Of a stretch of DNA of 43,954 nt, positions 22,676-30,431 are shown piece after piece. The stretch lies in IMG/VR virus record IMGVR_UViG_3300043419_002111, positions 1-43,954 of that record. The stretch is one strand, 5' to 3'. Position numbers and translations under genes: made by a program. Each line of letters opens with the position of its first letter. The first letter of the stretch is position 1. The notes beneath the pieces were generated by a model. The model did no database searches. It had not been told where the DNA came from and saw only the letters and a program-made list of their open reading frames with translations. This DNA comes from a virus.

Positions 22676-23181
22676 ATTAAGTCTTTCAGTTGTGTGCCTT
22701 CTATTGTGTTATGCACGATTATGTTGTATGTTTTAAATTGTTGCCATTTTTCTCTCCAATGGATAGGTAAGTCGTGTTGCCGTCTATCTCTAGGAATTAG
22801 TATGTCAGTTTTTGTTTCTTGGCTATCTGACCAAATTGAGTCAAATCCCCATAGATGAATTTCTGTGTATCCATTATCAATTGCCCATTTTGCAGCGATA
22901 TGACCTGCACTCATATATTTTTCTAAAAAAGGTAACTTATAAATGATGTCTAGTTCTTTCTCAATGTCTTTATGTTTAATTCCATCCATAGCATATTGAG
23001 AAGTGATGATAGGTTTACCTTGAAAAATCATCCTATTTGCCATGTACAAATGGAATGGTTTTATATCAACAGCAATTGATATATCAACTGGATGGGTTTG
23101 TACATTACAACCGATTACGTATCCATCGCTTGGTTCATATAATATATTGGAAGGACCATTGCCTAAAATGTGCGTTTTCAT
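22672..23181 (-). CDS. Conserved phage protein (glycosyltransferase-associated type)
   Basis: The 169-residue product begins MKTHILGNGPSNILYEPSDG, has VIGCNVQTHPVDISIAVDIK, then SAGHIAAKWAIDNGYTEIHL and WGFDSIW. G-x-GPS, GCN and SAGH-x-AA-x-WA..GY..I-x-x-WGFDS are recurring in phage proteins near glycosyltransferases, similar in layout to MptE/DUF115-like enzymes. The start is about 7 bp from a late promoter box, so the transcript has almost no leader. Confidence 0.75.
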   Translation of the reverse strand: MKTHILGNGPSNILYEPSDGYVIGCNVQTHPVDISIAVDIKPFHLYMANRMIFQGKPIITSQYAMDGIKHKDIEKELDIIYKLPFLEKYMSAGHIAAKWAIDNGYTEIHLWGFDSIWSDSQETKTDILIPRDRRQHDLPIHWREKWQQFKTYNIIVHNTIEGTQLKDLI

Positions 23182-23188
23182 ATGCTTT

Positions 23189-23200
23189 TATTTATAAATA
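23189..23200. promoter_or_regulatory. Bidirectional T4-type late promoter
   Basis: The palindromic sequence TATTTATAAATA contains TATAAATA on both strands: plus at 23193-23200, minus at 23189-23196. It lies between the divergent 23181 (leftward) and 23267 (rightward) genes and would fire both late. Confidence 0.8.
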
Positions 23201-23266
23201 ACAATAAGTGTCATGGTGGCAAAAAATGCCACTGGTTTCATTATAATAACTAAAACAGGAAAAACC

Positions 23267-23740
23267 ATGTACAAAAAGATCGCCGCAACGGTGCTTTTTG
23301 TTATGACTACATCATTAACAATTGCTCAACCAATTGTTACCGACTCGACAAGTAGATCCACAACAGATTCTACTTCAAATAGCACAACAACAGTAAAATC
23401 TCCTCCTCCAACTGCAGTTGCACCAGCAATTACAGTTATCAATAGTGACGTCTGTGCAGTAGGATATTCAGGCGCTGCTCAAACTCAAGTGTTGGGCATT
23501 TCTTTTGGCGGTAGTGTTACCGATAAGAACTGCGAACGCTTAAAATTAGCTCGTTCATTATACGATATGGGTATGAAAGTTGCAGCTGTATCAACTTTAT
23601 GCCAAGATGAACGTGTATTCACAGCTATGATGAATGCTGGTACACCATGTCCAGCAGATGGCAAAATCGGTGAACAGGCTAAACAAATCTGGGAAGCAGA
23701 TCCAGATCGCAAGCCACAAAAAGTAAAAAGTAAAGAGTAA
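23267..23740 (+). CDS. Exported phage protein
   Basis: I chose the ATG at 23267 (AGGA seven bases upstream), which gives a signal peptide MYKKIAATVLFVMTTSLTIA. The 157-aa product then has a Ser/Thr linker, KSPPPTAVAPAITVINSDVC and a compact Cys-containing domain: CAVGYSGAAQTQVLGISFGG, CERLKLARSLYDMGMKVAAV, STLCQDERVFTAMMNAGTPC. Four cysteines may form disulfides. I recall near-identical arrangements in phages of aquatic methylotrophs. It is cotranscribed with the repeat protein next to it and is probably periplasmic or virion-associated. Confidence 0.8.
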   Translation: MYKKIAATVLFVMTTSLTIAQPIVTDSTSRSTTDSTSNSTTTVKSPPPTAVAPAITVINSDVCAVGYSGAAQTQVLGISFGGSVTDKNCERLKLARSLYDMGMKVAAVSTLCQDERVFTAMMNAGTPCPADGKIGEQAKQIWEADPDRKPQKVKSKE

Positions 23741-23742
23741 GC

Positions 23743-25686
23743 ATGAAGCGCTTACTTGTGTCCTTACTATTATTAGTAAGCACGGTTGTTGCACGTGCTG
23801 AACTTGTTACGATCCAAATTCCTGGTGCTCCTCCTGGATTGTCGATAACAGTTGGAACAGGCGCTAATGCTTTACCTTTACAAAATATTCGCACAAATCC
23901 AAATGCAGTTAATATTACTGCAGCTGATGACGATTGGCGCAATGTTCCATTAGGTTTTGATTTTCCATTTTTTGGTAGAGTGTTCAATAATTCATGGGCA
24001 ATGACTAATGGCGTTGTAACGTTCCAAGATCCAATGCAAAGCGGTGCTTATGGATTATGTTGTACAGGTGTTGATTTAAGAACAACAACAGATCCTCGTT
24101 ACAATTACTCTATTTTTGGTATACACACAGATTTATATTCTTGGAATGGCCAAAACCAATATTACCTGCGTGAAGGTAATAGTATGACATATGGTTGGTA
24201 TAATTTAAGTCAATGTTGTTCATCACAAGGCGGTAATAGTTTTGAGATTAAAATCAACTCTGCTGGTTTAGTTGATACACGAATTGCTGGTGCCATGGTA
24301 CAATGGAATGCAGTTACTTCAGGTATGTCTGGTAACTTGGCAAATGGTGAGTATTATCAATACTATCACGGCCGAGGTTTAAACATTACGCCTGGAAGTG
24401 CAAGTATTTTTAGTTGGCAAGCACCTAATGGTACAGGTCCAGTTGACATGTGTATCATCAATCCATTATCATCACCAACATGTCCAGGATATCAAGTTGC
24501 TTACACTGCTCAACAATGTACAATAAGTGCATTATTTGATCCATCTTGTCCAGGATATGCAGCTGCACACTTAACACAACAATGCTCTACAAATCCATTG
24601 TATAGTCAACAATGTCCAGGTTATCAAGCTGCTTATTTACAACAACAATGCTCTATTAATCCATTATATTCTACAACATGTAGTGGTTATCAACAAGCAT
24701 ACTTCGAGCAACAATGTTCATTGAATACACTATATTCTGTGAACTGTCCAGGTTATGCGACAGCTTATTTAGAATTACAATGTTCATTAAATCCATTATA
24801 TTCTACAACGTGTAGTGGTTATCAACAAGCTTACAAAGCACAGCAATGTTCTATCAATGCGTTATATGCTACAGATTGTCCAGGATATCAAGAAGCATAT
24901 TTTAGTCAACAATGTACAATAAGCGGTTTGTATTCTACTCGTTGCCCAAATTATGGTGAAGCGTATGCTACTCAACAAGCATTACAAAGACAAAACACAC
25001 CTACTACTACGACAACAACTACTGTTGCCGAAACTGTAGTTGTAGCATCTAATACAAATACATCATCAACTCCTGTAGCGGTGATATCAGATCCAGTTGT
25101 TAATAACGTTGTTACATCAACATCTACATCTGCGTCTCCTGCGGCAGCAGCGACTACTGCTGTTAGTTTAACACCTTCAGTTAGTTCTACGAGCACATCT
25201 TCACCAACTTCTGTTACGTCAGTCGCTACAGCACCTGCACCAGCCAAAAAAGAAGAACCTAAAGAAAATGCTCCATCAAATACACAAGCATCTTCTGGTG
25301 GATCTACAACAACTGCATCAACAAATAATAGTAAAACTTCAGATAGTCCAAAACCAACTGCACGCCAAGAACTTCAAGCAAGACGTGAAGCAGCAGCAAA
25401 AGCTAAAGCAGTTGAGGATGGTAAAAATTTAGCTGGAAACATGGGTAAAGCTGCTGATATGGAACAGCAAAAGCAAATTCAAAACGTAGTTATCCAAGCA
25501 ATGGGTTTTACTCCAGGATTTGATGCTTATCAAGTAAAAATGCCAGATGTGGCAGGTTACAAACCATTTACAGTATACAACAATCAAAAGACTATTGATA
25601 ATCGTCGTGCAAGTATGGGACTATTTGGTCCTTCAGATAAAGTGCACTATGATATGGTTGATTCACAATATAACAGAAAGGATTGA
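23743..25686 (+). CDS. Exported repeat protein with eight 22-residue Cys repeats
   Basis: The 647-residue protein has a signal peptide (MKRLLVSLLLLVSTVVARAE). Residues 25-235 form a beta-rich domain with PLGFDFPFFGRVFNNSWAMT and TNGVVTFQDP, typical of nidogen-like or PEP-CTERM-associated exported domains. Residues 237-412 are eight tandem units of the form C-x9-C-P/S-G-Y-x3-A-Y-x4. A Ser/Thr/Val-rich linker, a basic helix and a conserved C-terminus (VIQAMGFTPGFDAYQVKMPD) follow. Adhesion or attachment is plausible, but a T4-type virion protein with a Sec signal would be odd. Confidence 0.8.
   Translation: MKRLLVSLLLLVSTVVARAELVTIQIPGAPPGLSITVGTGANALPLQNIRTNPNAVNITAADDDWRNVPLGFDFPFFGRVFNNSWAMTNGVVTFQDPMQSGAYGLCCTGVDLRTTTDPRYNYSIFGIHTDLYSWNGQNQYYLREGNSMTYGWYNLSQCCSSQGGNSFEIKINSAGLVDTRIAGAMVQWNAVTSGMSGNLANGEYYQYYHGRGLNITPGSASIFSWQAPNGTGPVDMCIINPLSSPTCPGYQVAYTAQQCTISALFDPSCPGYAAAHLTQQCSTNPLYSQQCPGYQAAYLQQQCSINPLYSTTCSGYQQAYFEQQCSLNTLYSVNCPGYATAYLELQCSLNPLYSTTCSGYQQAYKAQQCSINALYATDCPGYQEAYFSQQCTISGLYSTRCPNYGEAYATQQALQRQNTPTTTTTTTVAETVVVASNTNTSSTPVAVISDPVVNNVVTSTSTSASPAAAATTAVSLTPSVSSTSTSSPTSVTSVATAPAPAKKEEPKENAPSNTQASSGGSTTTASTNNSKTSDSPKPTARQELQARREAAAKAKAVEDGKNLAGNMGKAADMEQQKQIQNVVIQAMGFTPGFDAYQVKMPDVAGYKPFTVYNNQKTIDNRRASMGLFGPSDKVHYDMVDSQYNRKD
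24451..24978 (+). repeat. Eight tandem 66-bp coding repeats
   Basis: Eight in-frame units of 22 codons encode C-x-I/L-N-x-L-Y-x3-C-P/S-G-Y-x3-A-Y-x2-Q-Q. Each unit has two cysteines, at positions 1 and 11. Units four and six are the most alike (NPLYSTTCSGYQQAY), indicating recent duplication or conversion. Confidence 0.9.
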
Positions 25687-25687
25687 C

Positions 25688-25867
25688 ATGGATTATATGC
25701 CATTTGTAGCTTATGTAATTTCAGTGATATCCTTAGCACTATCCCTTTATACGCTTTACGAATTGAATTGTACTAAGGCTCAATCACCACAAAAACGAAA
25801 AGCACCTGTAAAACCAGTTGCTAAATCTAGTTCAACAAAGAAAAGCACACATATAGTGTGGAAATAA
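25688..25867 (+). CDS. Small single-TM basic protein
   Basis: The 59-residue product MDYMPFVAYVISVISLALSL has one N-terminal TM helix and a basic Lys/Pro tail (SPQKRKAPVKPVAKSSSTKK). AAAGGA precedes the ATG; the longer in-frame extension upstream lies inside the previous gene. It belongs to the late exported-protein operon. Confidence 0.7.
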   Translation: MDYMPFVAYVISVISLALSLYTLYELNCTKAQSPQKRKAPVKPVAKSSSTKKSTHIVWK

Positions 25868-25876
25868 GGGAAGAAA

Positions 25877-26371
25877 ATGTCAGATAAAAACTTAAACAAA
25901 AAGATAGACGATTTAGCAGATGCTAAAGAAAAATACATGAGTGCTAATACTGTAATTAGTATTGGTGGTTATGAATTTACTCCAGCTAAATTGATGATTG
26001 CAGCAACAATCGTATCATCAACACTTGGTGGTTTATACGGCGTATTCGAAGTATATAAAGACTATCAAAGCATGAAGAAAAAGATTGCTGAGTATGTTAC
26101 ACCAGATTTGACTGAAGTGCATAAAAAGTTAGCTGTCATCGAAGAAAACAGCTCAAAGACAAATGACTACACACGTGATATCAAGAATGATCTTAAGAAT
26201 GATATCCGTCGTTTAGAAGGAGTTGTTGAACAAGTAGAACGTTCAGCTAAACAATCTGCACGTGAAGCAACAGAAGCTCAAAAAGAAGTAGATCGTGAAA
26301 TCCGTAACGTACGTAAAGAGATAGATAATAAGATTCAGAAAGCTTTGGATAACCCATTAGCAGGAAAATAA
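25877..26371 (+). CDS. Membrane-anchored coiled-coil phage protein
   Basis: The 164-residue product has a TM segment (about residues 37-57, LMIAATIVSSTLGGLYGVFE) and a long coiled coil with NDYTRDIKNDLKNDIRRLEG and VVEQVERSAKQSAREATEAQ, ending IQKALDNPLAG. The IKNDLK-x-DIRR-x-EG-VVEQVERS and KALDNPL strings are ones I recall from marine T4-type phages. It may organise the envelope late in infection; function unproven. Confidence 0.75.
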   Translation: MSDKNLNKKIDDLADAKEKYMSANTVISIGGYEFTPAKLMIAATIVSSTLGGLYGVFEVYKDYQSMKKKIAEYVTPDLTEVHKKLAVIEENSSKTNDYTRDIKNDLKNDIRRLEGVVEQVERSAKQSAREATEAQKEVDREIRNVRKEIDNKIQKALDNPLAGK

Positions 26372-26381
26372 AGGAAATTAT

Positions 26382-26936
26382 ATGACTGAAGTTGTAGAAA
26401 AGAAACCATTGACACGTAGCGAACGTGAAGCACAAATTAAAGACAAAGCTGGTTTAGTGATTGTCATTATGGCATTGTTCTTAGCATTAAACACATATTT
26501 TGCTAATAGCTTTAGCGGATCAGCGATGACTAATTTGTTAAAAGCGTCTAATACGTATGGATTCTTTCAAGCTAAATCATTGAAACAATCATTAGCTGAA
26601 GCAGAATACGAAACAGCTAAAGACAGAGGCGATCATGCGAGAGCCGATAAACTAAAAGCAAAGATCGAAAGATACGAATCTGATCCAGTATCTGGTGAAG
26701 GTAAGAAAGAACTTTTAGCTAAAGCAAGAGCATACGAAGCTGAACGTGAAGAAGCACGTAAACATGGTCCATGGTTGACATTCTCTGGAATGTTATTCCA
26801 ACTCGCCATTGTTTTATTATCCGCATCTATCATCGCTGTCAATATGCGAATGTATTATGCAAGCCTCGGTGTTGGTGTAATAGGTCTTCTATTACTAACA
26901 CAAGGTATATGGTTAGTTGTACCGATTACTATTTAA
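26382..26936 (+). CDS. DUF4337-like membrane protein
   Basis: The 184-residue product has three to four TM segments: VIVIMALFLALNTYF near the N-terminus, then a long soluble coiled region SNTYGFFQAKSLKQSLAEAE, and two to three more helices at the C-terminus. DKAGLVIVIMAL...N..FQAKSLKQ is typical of DUF4337 proteins of bacteria and phages. It is the last gene of the rightward late operon. Confidence 0.75.
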   Translation: MTEVVEKKPLTRSEREAQIKDKAGLVIVIMALFLALNTYFANSFSGSAMTNLLKASNTYGFFQAKSLKQSLAEAEYETAKDRGDHARADKLKAKIERYESDPVSGEGKKELLAKARAYEAEREEARKHGPWLTFSGMLFQLAIVLLSASIIAVNMRMYYASLGVGVIGLLLLTQGIWLVVPITI

Positions 26937-26950
26937 ATAGTAGTAAGCAT

Positions 26951-26976
26951 AAAAAAAGGGGACTTTCGTCCCCTTT
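26951..26976. terminator. Bidirectional terminator
   Basis: AAAGGGGAC and GTCCCCTTT form a 9-bp stem with a 4-nt loop (GAAA on the minus strand) flanked by A and T runs. It separates the converging 26936 and 27033 genes; the seven-T tract makes it stronger leftward. Confidence 0.88.
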
Positions 26977-27032
26977 ATTATTTCCCCCGGCCCTTATAGA
27001 GATATCTATAAAAAGCTTGTTCTCTGCAACGC

Positions 27033-27266
27033 TTATTGTTTAGCGTTATTTTCTGCAGCTTTCTTTTGTGTTGCAGCAGGTGCAGCTTTCTTTTTCTCAG
27101 GTTTCTTAATCTCTACCTTTGTTTTTGACTCAGGTGCTTTAAGACATGGACCTTTACTCTTATTTGCTGGTTTTGTGCAATCTAATTTCGGTGCTGGTTT
27201 TGGATCAGCAGCATAAACACTAGTCATACCAAACGTAATCGCTAATGCTAACATTAATTTTTTCAT
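27033..27266 (-). CDS. Small exported Lys/Pro/Ala-rich protein
   Basis: The 77-residue product has a signal peptide (MKKLMLALAITFGMTSVYAA) and a short mature part with two cysteines (LDCTKPANKSKGPCLKAPES), then Lys/Ala-rich sequence. AGGAAT lies upstream of the ATG. It is probably periplasmic. It follows the GH19 endolysin gene and may be part of the lysis group. Confidence 0.7.
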   Translation of the reverse strand: MKKLMLALAITFGMTSVYAADPKPAPKLDCTKPANKSKGPCLKAPESKTKVEIKKPEKKKAAPAATQKKAAENNAKQ

Positions 27267-27301
27267 TGTAACATTCCTTATGTTAAAGTGTGTATATTAT
27301 G

Positions 27302-27931
27302 TTACGCTGAGAAAATCTCTACAGCGTGATTATAATGTTTGATACGATCGTCTAAACCGATTGTACCACCATTGATACGCTTAGTCATACCAGTGAAATC
27401 ACCAGCATCTGCGTATGTATTCAAGTCATTTGAATACCAGAACCAACATGCTGAGTGTACAGCACCGCGTGGAGATTCGATATATTCAGGTGCATCTTCT
27501 ACTGACATACCTGCGTATTGTGCGAATGCAGAATAGTTTGCTTTACCAGTCAATTGTAGTAGACCACGACCGCAATACAACCAACCTTCACCGCTATGTT
27601 CATCTCCGTTACCCATACGTGATGAGTAAACTTTATTAGCGATAGCTTGCGGATTACGATTATAAGGCATAGCTGACTCAACCGTTGGGAAACGATTTGG
27701 CCATAGTTTATGCAAACCTTCAGCACTATAGTTTAAGTTTTCTTTTAGTGCTGTATAACCACCAGATTCATGAGCAGTTTGCGCAACAAATGCAGCAACA
27801 CGACCAACTGTAGTAATTTCAAAAACTGGTAAAAGTTCTACCAATTCTTTGTGCCATGTTTCTACTCCATACTTTGCGTTAGGAATAACGTGTGCAAGTT
27901 TTTCTTGCGTAAATTCAAAATCAAAAGACAT
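27302..27931 (-). CDS. GH19 (chitinase-like) endolysin
   Basis: The 209-residue protein is a glycoside hydrolase family 19 lysozyme-type enzyme. FVAQTAHESGGYTALKENLN carries the two catalytic glutamates E55 and E64; LNYSAEGLHKLWPNRFPT, AIANKVYSSRMGNGDEHSGE and GWLYCGRGLLQLTGKANY are the other family blocks. There is no signal peptide, so it needs a holin. Substrate is most likely peptidoglycan. It is the second murein hydrolase in the window. Confidence 0.92.
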   Translation of the reverse strand: MSFDFEFTQEKLAHVIPNAKYGVETWHKELVELLPVFEITTVGRVAAFVAQTAHESGGYTALKENLNYSAEGLHKLWPNRFPTVESAMPYNRNPQAIANKVYSSRMGNGDEHSGEGWLYCGRGLLQLTGKANYSAFAQYAGMSVEDAPEYIESPRGAVHSACWFWYSNDLNTYADAGDFTGMTKRINGGTIGLDDRIKHYNHAVEIFSA

Positions 27932-27940
27932 TTAATCTCC

Positions 27941-28360
27941 TTAGCTTAATACAAAAGCAACTGCAAATGCTGCTTTAGATTTAGCTTCTGTTGTTGTATT
28001 CGATGAAGTTTCTAATGCAGAAATTGCATCGTCGGTATATGTATTTACCTGTTCTTCAAATGCTCTGAAAAAACCAGATGAAATACGAATTTCTAATTTA
28101 GATCCTTTTGGCCAATTGCGCGGTGTCGAATCATCGTATCCTCGTTCTATTGTCAATGTTCTAGTAGGACGATCAATAAAAGTAATTTTAATCGATTCTG
28201 TTAAACTATTATCATCGTTAGCAATAGTTGCTACAGCAAAATCAGTTGGTGATATATTTGCTGGAAATGATGTAACAGATTCTACTACTACAAAAGTATC
28301 TGTTTCTCCAATAGGATCAAATAATTGTGATCCAACGTTATCTGCATATTTTAATGCCAT
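27941..28360 (-). CDS. Putative tail fiber or baseplate protein
   Basis: From the ATG at 28360 the product is 139 aa (MALKYADNVGSQLFDPIGET). It contains VVVESVTSFPANISPTDFAV and TLTIERGYDDSTPRNWPKGS, then KLEIRISSGFFRAFEEQ. The I-x-RG-x-D-x-T-x-x-x-WP-x-GS block is a common N-terminal domain of phage tail fiber/appendage proteins. It is next to a PAAR gene under a late promoter, which supports a virion role. It ends in a hydrophobic helix instead of a receptor-binding domain. Confidence 0.65.
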   Translation of the reverse strand: MALKYADNVGSQLFDPIGETDTFVVVESVTSFPANISPTDFAVATIANDDNSLTESIKITFIDRPTRTLTIERGYDDSTPRNWPKGSKLEIRISSGFFRAFEEQVNTYTDDAISALETSSNTTTEAKSKAAFAVAFVLS

Positions 28361-28361
28361 A

Positions 28362-28688
28362 TTATCCTTGTTTCTCCACACCAAATTTCGAAATACCAAA
28401 TCGTGTAGGTCCCGGATTTGGGTAAAATCCTGTTAATACATTATCTGAACCTGAAATAGCATGACCGCACGATGCCAAATCGCCAGTTCTACATATACCT
28501 ATACCATTCGCAAACACGTCAACAGCTCCTTCAACCATAGTTGGAGAAGCGTGAGGAGCAAGTCCGTGACCTGCAATAGTTGCACCTATCACTACGATAG
28601 GTGAACCATTTACGAAAACTGTGGGAGCTAAATTACCGGTGACTACTCCACCGGCTTTGTCAACACCAACTCTAGCAATTCCTGGCAT
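28362..28688 (-). CDS. 5.4: PAAR-domain spike tip protein (gp5.4-like)
   Basis: The 108-residue protein has the PAAR repeat pattern: GIARVGVDKAGGVVTGNLAP, NGSPIVVIGATIAGHGL, and ASPTMVEGAVDVFANGIGIC RTGD. In T4-type tails, gp5.4 caps the central spike and binds a metal at its tip. T4 gp5.4 is about the same length (97 aa). AAAGG in its leader lies in the loop of an inverted repeat, and a late promoter is directly upstream. Confidence 0.88.
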   Translation of the reverse strand: MPGIARVGVDKAGGVVTGNLAPTVFVNGSPIVVIGATIAGHGLAPHASPTMVEGAVDVFANGIGICRTGDLASCGHAISGSDNVLTGFYPNPGPTRFGISKFGVEKQG

Positions 28689-28719
28689 ACAGATATCCTT
28701 TTAGATATCTGTATTTATA
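28689..28719 (-). promoter_or_regulatory. Late promoter and leader hairpin of the PAAR gene
   Basis: TATAAATA (minus strand, 28712-28719) is the T4 late box. Next to it, ACAGATATC (28689-28697) and GATATCTGT (28704-28712) form a perfect inverted repeat; its loop and adjacent arm hold the SD AAAGGA, right before the ATG at 28688. Confidence 0.7.
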
Positions 28720-28995
28720 TTACTTTTTAGGGTAACTTGCTGGTGAGACTGAAATAGGAGCTGAGGCGTCCTTAAATTGACCTGAGAGTGACATAGCCAT
28801 AATCATAGATTGGCACTCTTCTGTTGTTGTAGTATTCATTGAACACTTAACATATAATGGATTTTGACCTTTTTCTAAAGCCAACTTAACAGCTTCTGCA
28901 CGATTATTACTTGAAATAATTCCCCATGCAATGCATCCACCAAGTAAAATAGTAATAGCTACAACTATCGTATAAAATTTATTATCGTTAATCAT
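28720..28995 (-). CDS. Small membrane-anchored protein
   Basis: The 91-residue product MINDNKFYTIVVAITILLGG has an N-terminal TM helix, a helix SSNNRAEAVKLALEKGQNPL and two cysteines in YVKCSMNTTTTEECQSMIMA. It looks like a periplasmic protein held by its N-terminus. Its stop lies just outside the PAAR late promoter. Function unknown. Confidence 0.7.
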   Translation of the reverse strand: MINDNKFYTIVVAITILLGGCIAWGIISSNNRAEAVKLALEKGQNPLYVKCSMNTTTTEECQSMIMAMSLSGQFKDASAPISVSPASYPKK

Positions 28996-29327
28996 ACCTT
29001 TATTGATATTCCTTTAGTTACTGCATCAATCTCGTTTTGAGGTACATTAAATAGTTTCTCAGGATAACGAGCTTTTGCATTATCGTTTAACTCAATGAAG
29101 TTTTTACCTTGTGCTATGAATTCGCCATTTTCTTTGTTGTACAAAAACAACATGCCATTGACTACTTCGATGCGACTAGGAATTACAACTTCTCTAAGCT
29201 TTTGTAACCCTTCTTCTAGTTTCTTGTCGAGTTGTTTATTTCTAATTTCATCAACAGCTTTAGCAAGAATATTTAACACAATAAGAGTTAATATAACTCC
29301 TGTTACTATACCAATTAGTAGATCCAT
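28992..29327 (-). CDS. Small membrane-anchored protein
   Basis: From the ATG at 29327 (overlapping the upstream stop as TAATG) the product is 111 aa. It starts with a TM helix (MDLLIGIVTGVILTLIVLNI), then charged helices (DEIRNKQLDKKLEEGLQKLR) and a small beta part (RIEVVNGMLFLYNKENGEFI). I recognise no family; the order TM-coiled-coil-beta resembles small phage spanin-like proteins only superficially. Confidence 0.65.
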   Translation of the reverse strand: MDLLIGIVTGVILTLIVLNILAKAVDEIRNKQLDKKLEEGLQKLREVVIPSRIEVVNGMLFLYNKENGEFIAQGKNFIELNDNAKARYPEKLFNVPQNEIDAVTKGISIKV

Positions 29328-29512
29328 TATTTGCTCTTTGAATAACTGATTGTTCCACCAACCACTGCTGCTAACCAAAATGCAGAGATCCATGTATCAA
29401 ATGTAATAGGAATTGCAAGATTAAACAGTGTGTTTAGCGATAGAATAGTTGCGATTGGACCACATGCAATAATGATAACAACAATTGCAACAACGAATAA
29501 AAGTTTTAACAT
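29327..29512 (-). CDS. Small two-TM protein (possible holin-like)
   Basis: From the ATG at 29512 the product is 61 aa (MLKLLFVVAIVVIIIACGPI). It has two hydrophobic segments, the second ISAFWLAAVVGGTISYSKSK. Size and topology would allow a class II holin or antiholin, and it is in the same leftward group as the GH19 endolysin, but this is composition only. Confidence 0.6.
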   Translation of the reverse strand: MLKLLFVVAIVVIIIACGPIATILSLNTLFNLAIPITFDTWISAFWLAAVVGGTISYSKSK

Positions 29513-29514
29513 AA

Positions 29515-30213
29515 TTAATCCCATAAAGTTTGAAAATACTTACCAAATAAACGCAGTCCATTATTGATACGATCTTGATGTTTCTGACGTCCTACCCAAT
29601 CACATTCACCTTTAACTTTCCAACGAAGCGGTTTTGAAGTTTTACCTTCGTCTTCTGGATACTCAGTAAAGTCAATCTCTGGATGTGTGATCCAATATTG
29701 TTCTTCCCAATTATCATCATTGAGCTGTTCAAATGCCCAAATCATTTCATCTAATACCCATTCATAACGAGTATGAATATCACACTGAATATTTTGACGC
29801 GTTAAATCAGGATCATTATAAAACTCAAATGTTGATTGAGCATCATAATCTTCTGTGCTAGTTAAACGCATAGCTTCAGGTACATCTTCTAATTCAATAT
29901 AACCTGATCCATGTTTGTGTTCTTTAAGGCTTTTAAGTAATGGTAAAACGATTGGTGCTAGTGTTGCATCACACGACCAATGATCGTAATAATCAATCTT
30001 TACTTTTACTTTTCGTTTTTGGAAATTATGAACCCACTGGCAAAAATCTGCAACCCAAGTAGAAGCTAACCATGTGCCAAACTTATCATGAAGTTTATAA
30101 TCCCAACGATTTTCAAGTTCTTCCTCTGGATATTTTTCAACCCAGAAAAAAATTTTATCAGCGATTTGATACGGTCCAACCCAATTTACATATGGACCAA
30201 TATTTACTTTCAT
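29515..30213 (-). CDS. Conserved phage protein (WVGPYQIADK motif)
   Basis: The 232-residue product contains IGPYVNWVGPYQIADKIFFW, WLASTWVADFCQWVHNFQKR and KVKVKIDYYDHWSCDATLAP. The IGPY-x-x-W-x-GP-x-QIAD-x-I-x-F opening and VKI-x-x-YD-x-WS-x-D-x-TLA are strongly conserved in proteins of T4-type cyanophages and other phages, usually annotated as hypothetical. It may be a small enzyme or an inhibitor; not known. It overlaps the next gene by 4 bp. Confidence 0.8.
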   Translation of the reverse strand: MKVNIGPYVNWVGPYQIADKIFFWVEKYPEEELENRWDYKLHDKFGTWLASTWVADFCQWVHNFQKRKVKVKIDYYDHWSCDATLAPIVLPLLKSLKEHKHGSGYIELEDVPEAMRLTSTEDYDAQSTFEFYNDPDLTRQNIQCDIHTRYEWVLDEMIWAFEQLNDDNWEEQYWITHPEIDFTEYPEDEGKTSKPLRWKVKGECDWVGRQKHQDRINNGLRLFGKYFQTLWD

Positions 30214-30431
30214 GTCAAATCTTTCATTATATTATGAATTCGAGAAATTGCAGCCCATTGATTTCTTGTGAGTGAAAGGCGTTCATCATAATACAAAGTT
30301 TGTACATCCATTTGAATATCTTTTAATAACAAATAAATTTCTTCATATCCTTTTGTGCTCAATCTTTCGACTGCTTGTTTATAACGACGTTCATTTTCGT
30401 TACCCATTGCACCGTGTAGAATATCACCCAT
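30210..30431 (-). CDS. Small helical protein, unknown
   Basis: The 73-residue product MGDILHGAMGNENERRYKQA is mostly helical (VERLSTKGYEEIYLLLKDIQ) and ends SRIHNIMKDLT. It overlaps both neighbours by 1-4 bp. I do not recognise it. Confidence 0.65.
   Translation of the reverse strand: MGDILHGAMGNENERRYKQAVERLSTKGYEEIYLLLKDIQMDVQTLYYDERLSLTRNQWAAISRIHNIMKDLT

Noticed and set aside
24451-24978. Possible CRISPR array
   Set aside because: The 66-bp periodicity is coding: units are in frame, diverged at third positions and without unique spacers.
24972-25247. Leftward ORF rich in V, T and D
   Set aside because: It is the antisense of the Ser/Thr-rich linker of the exported repeat protein; its low complexity is a by-product.
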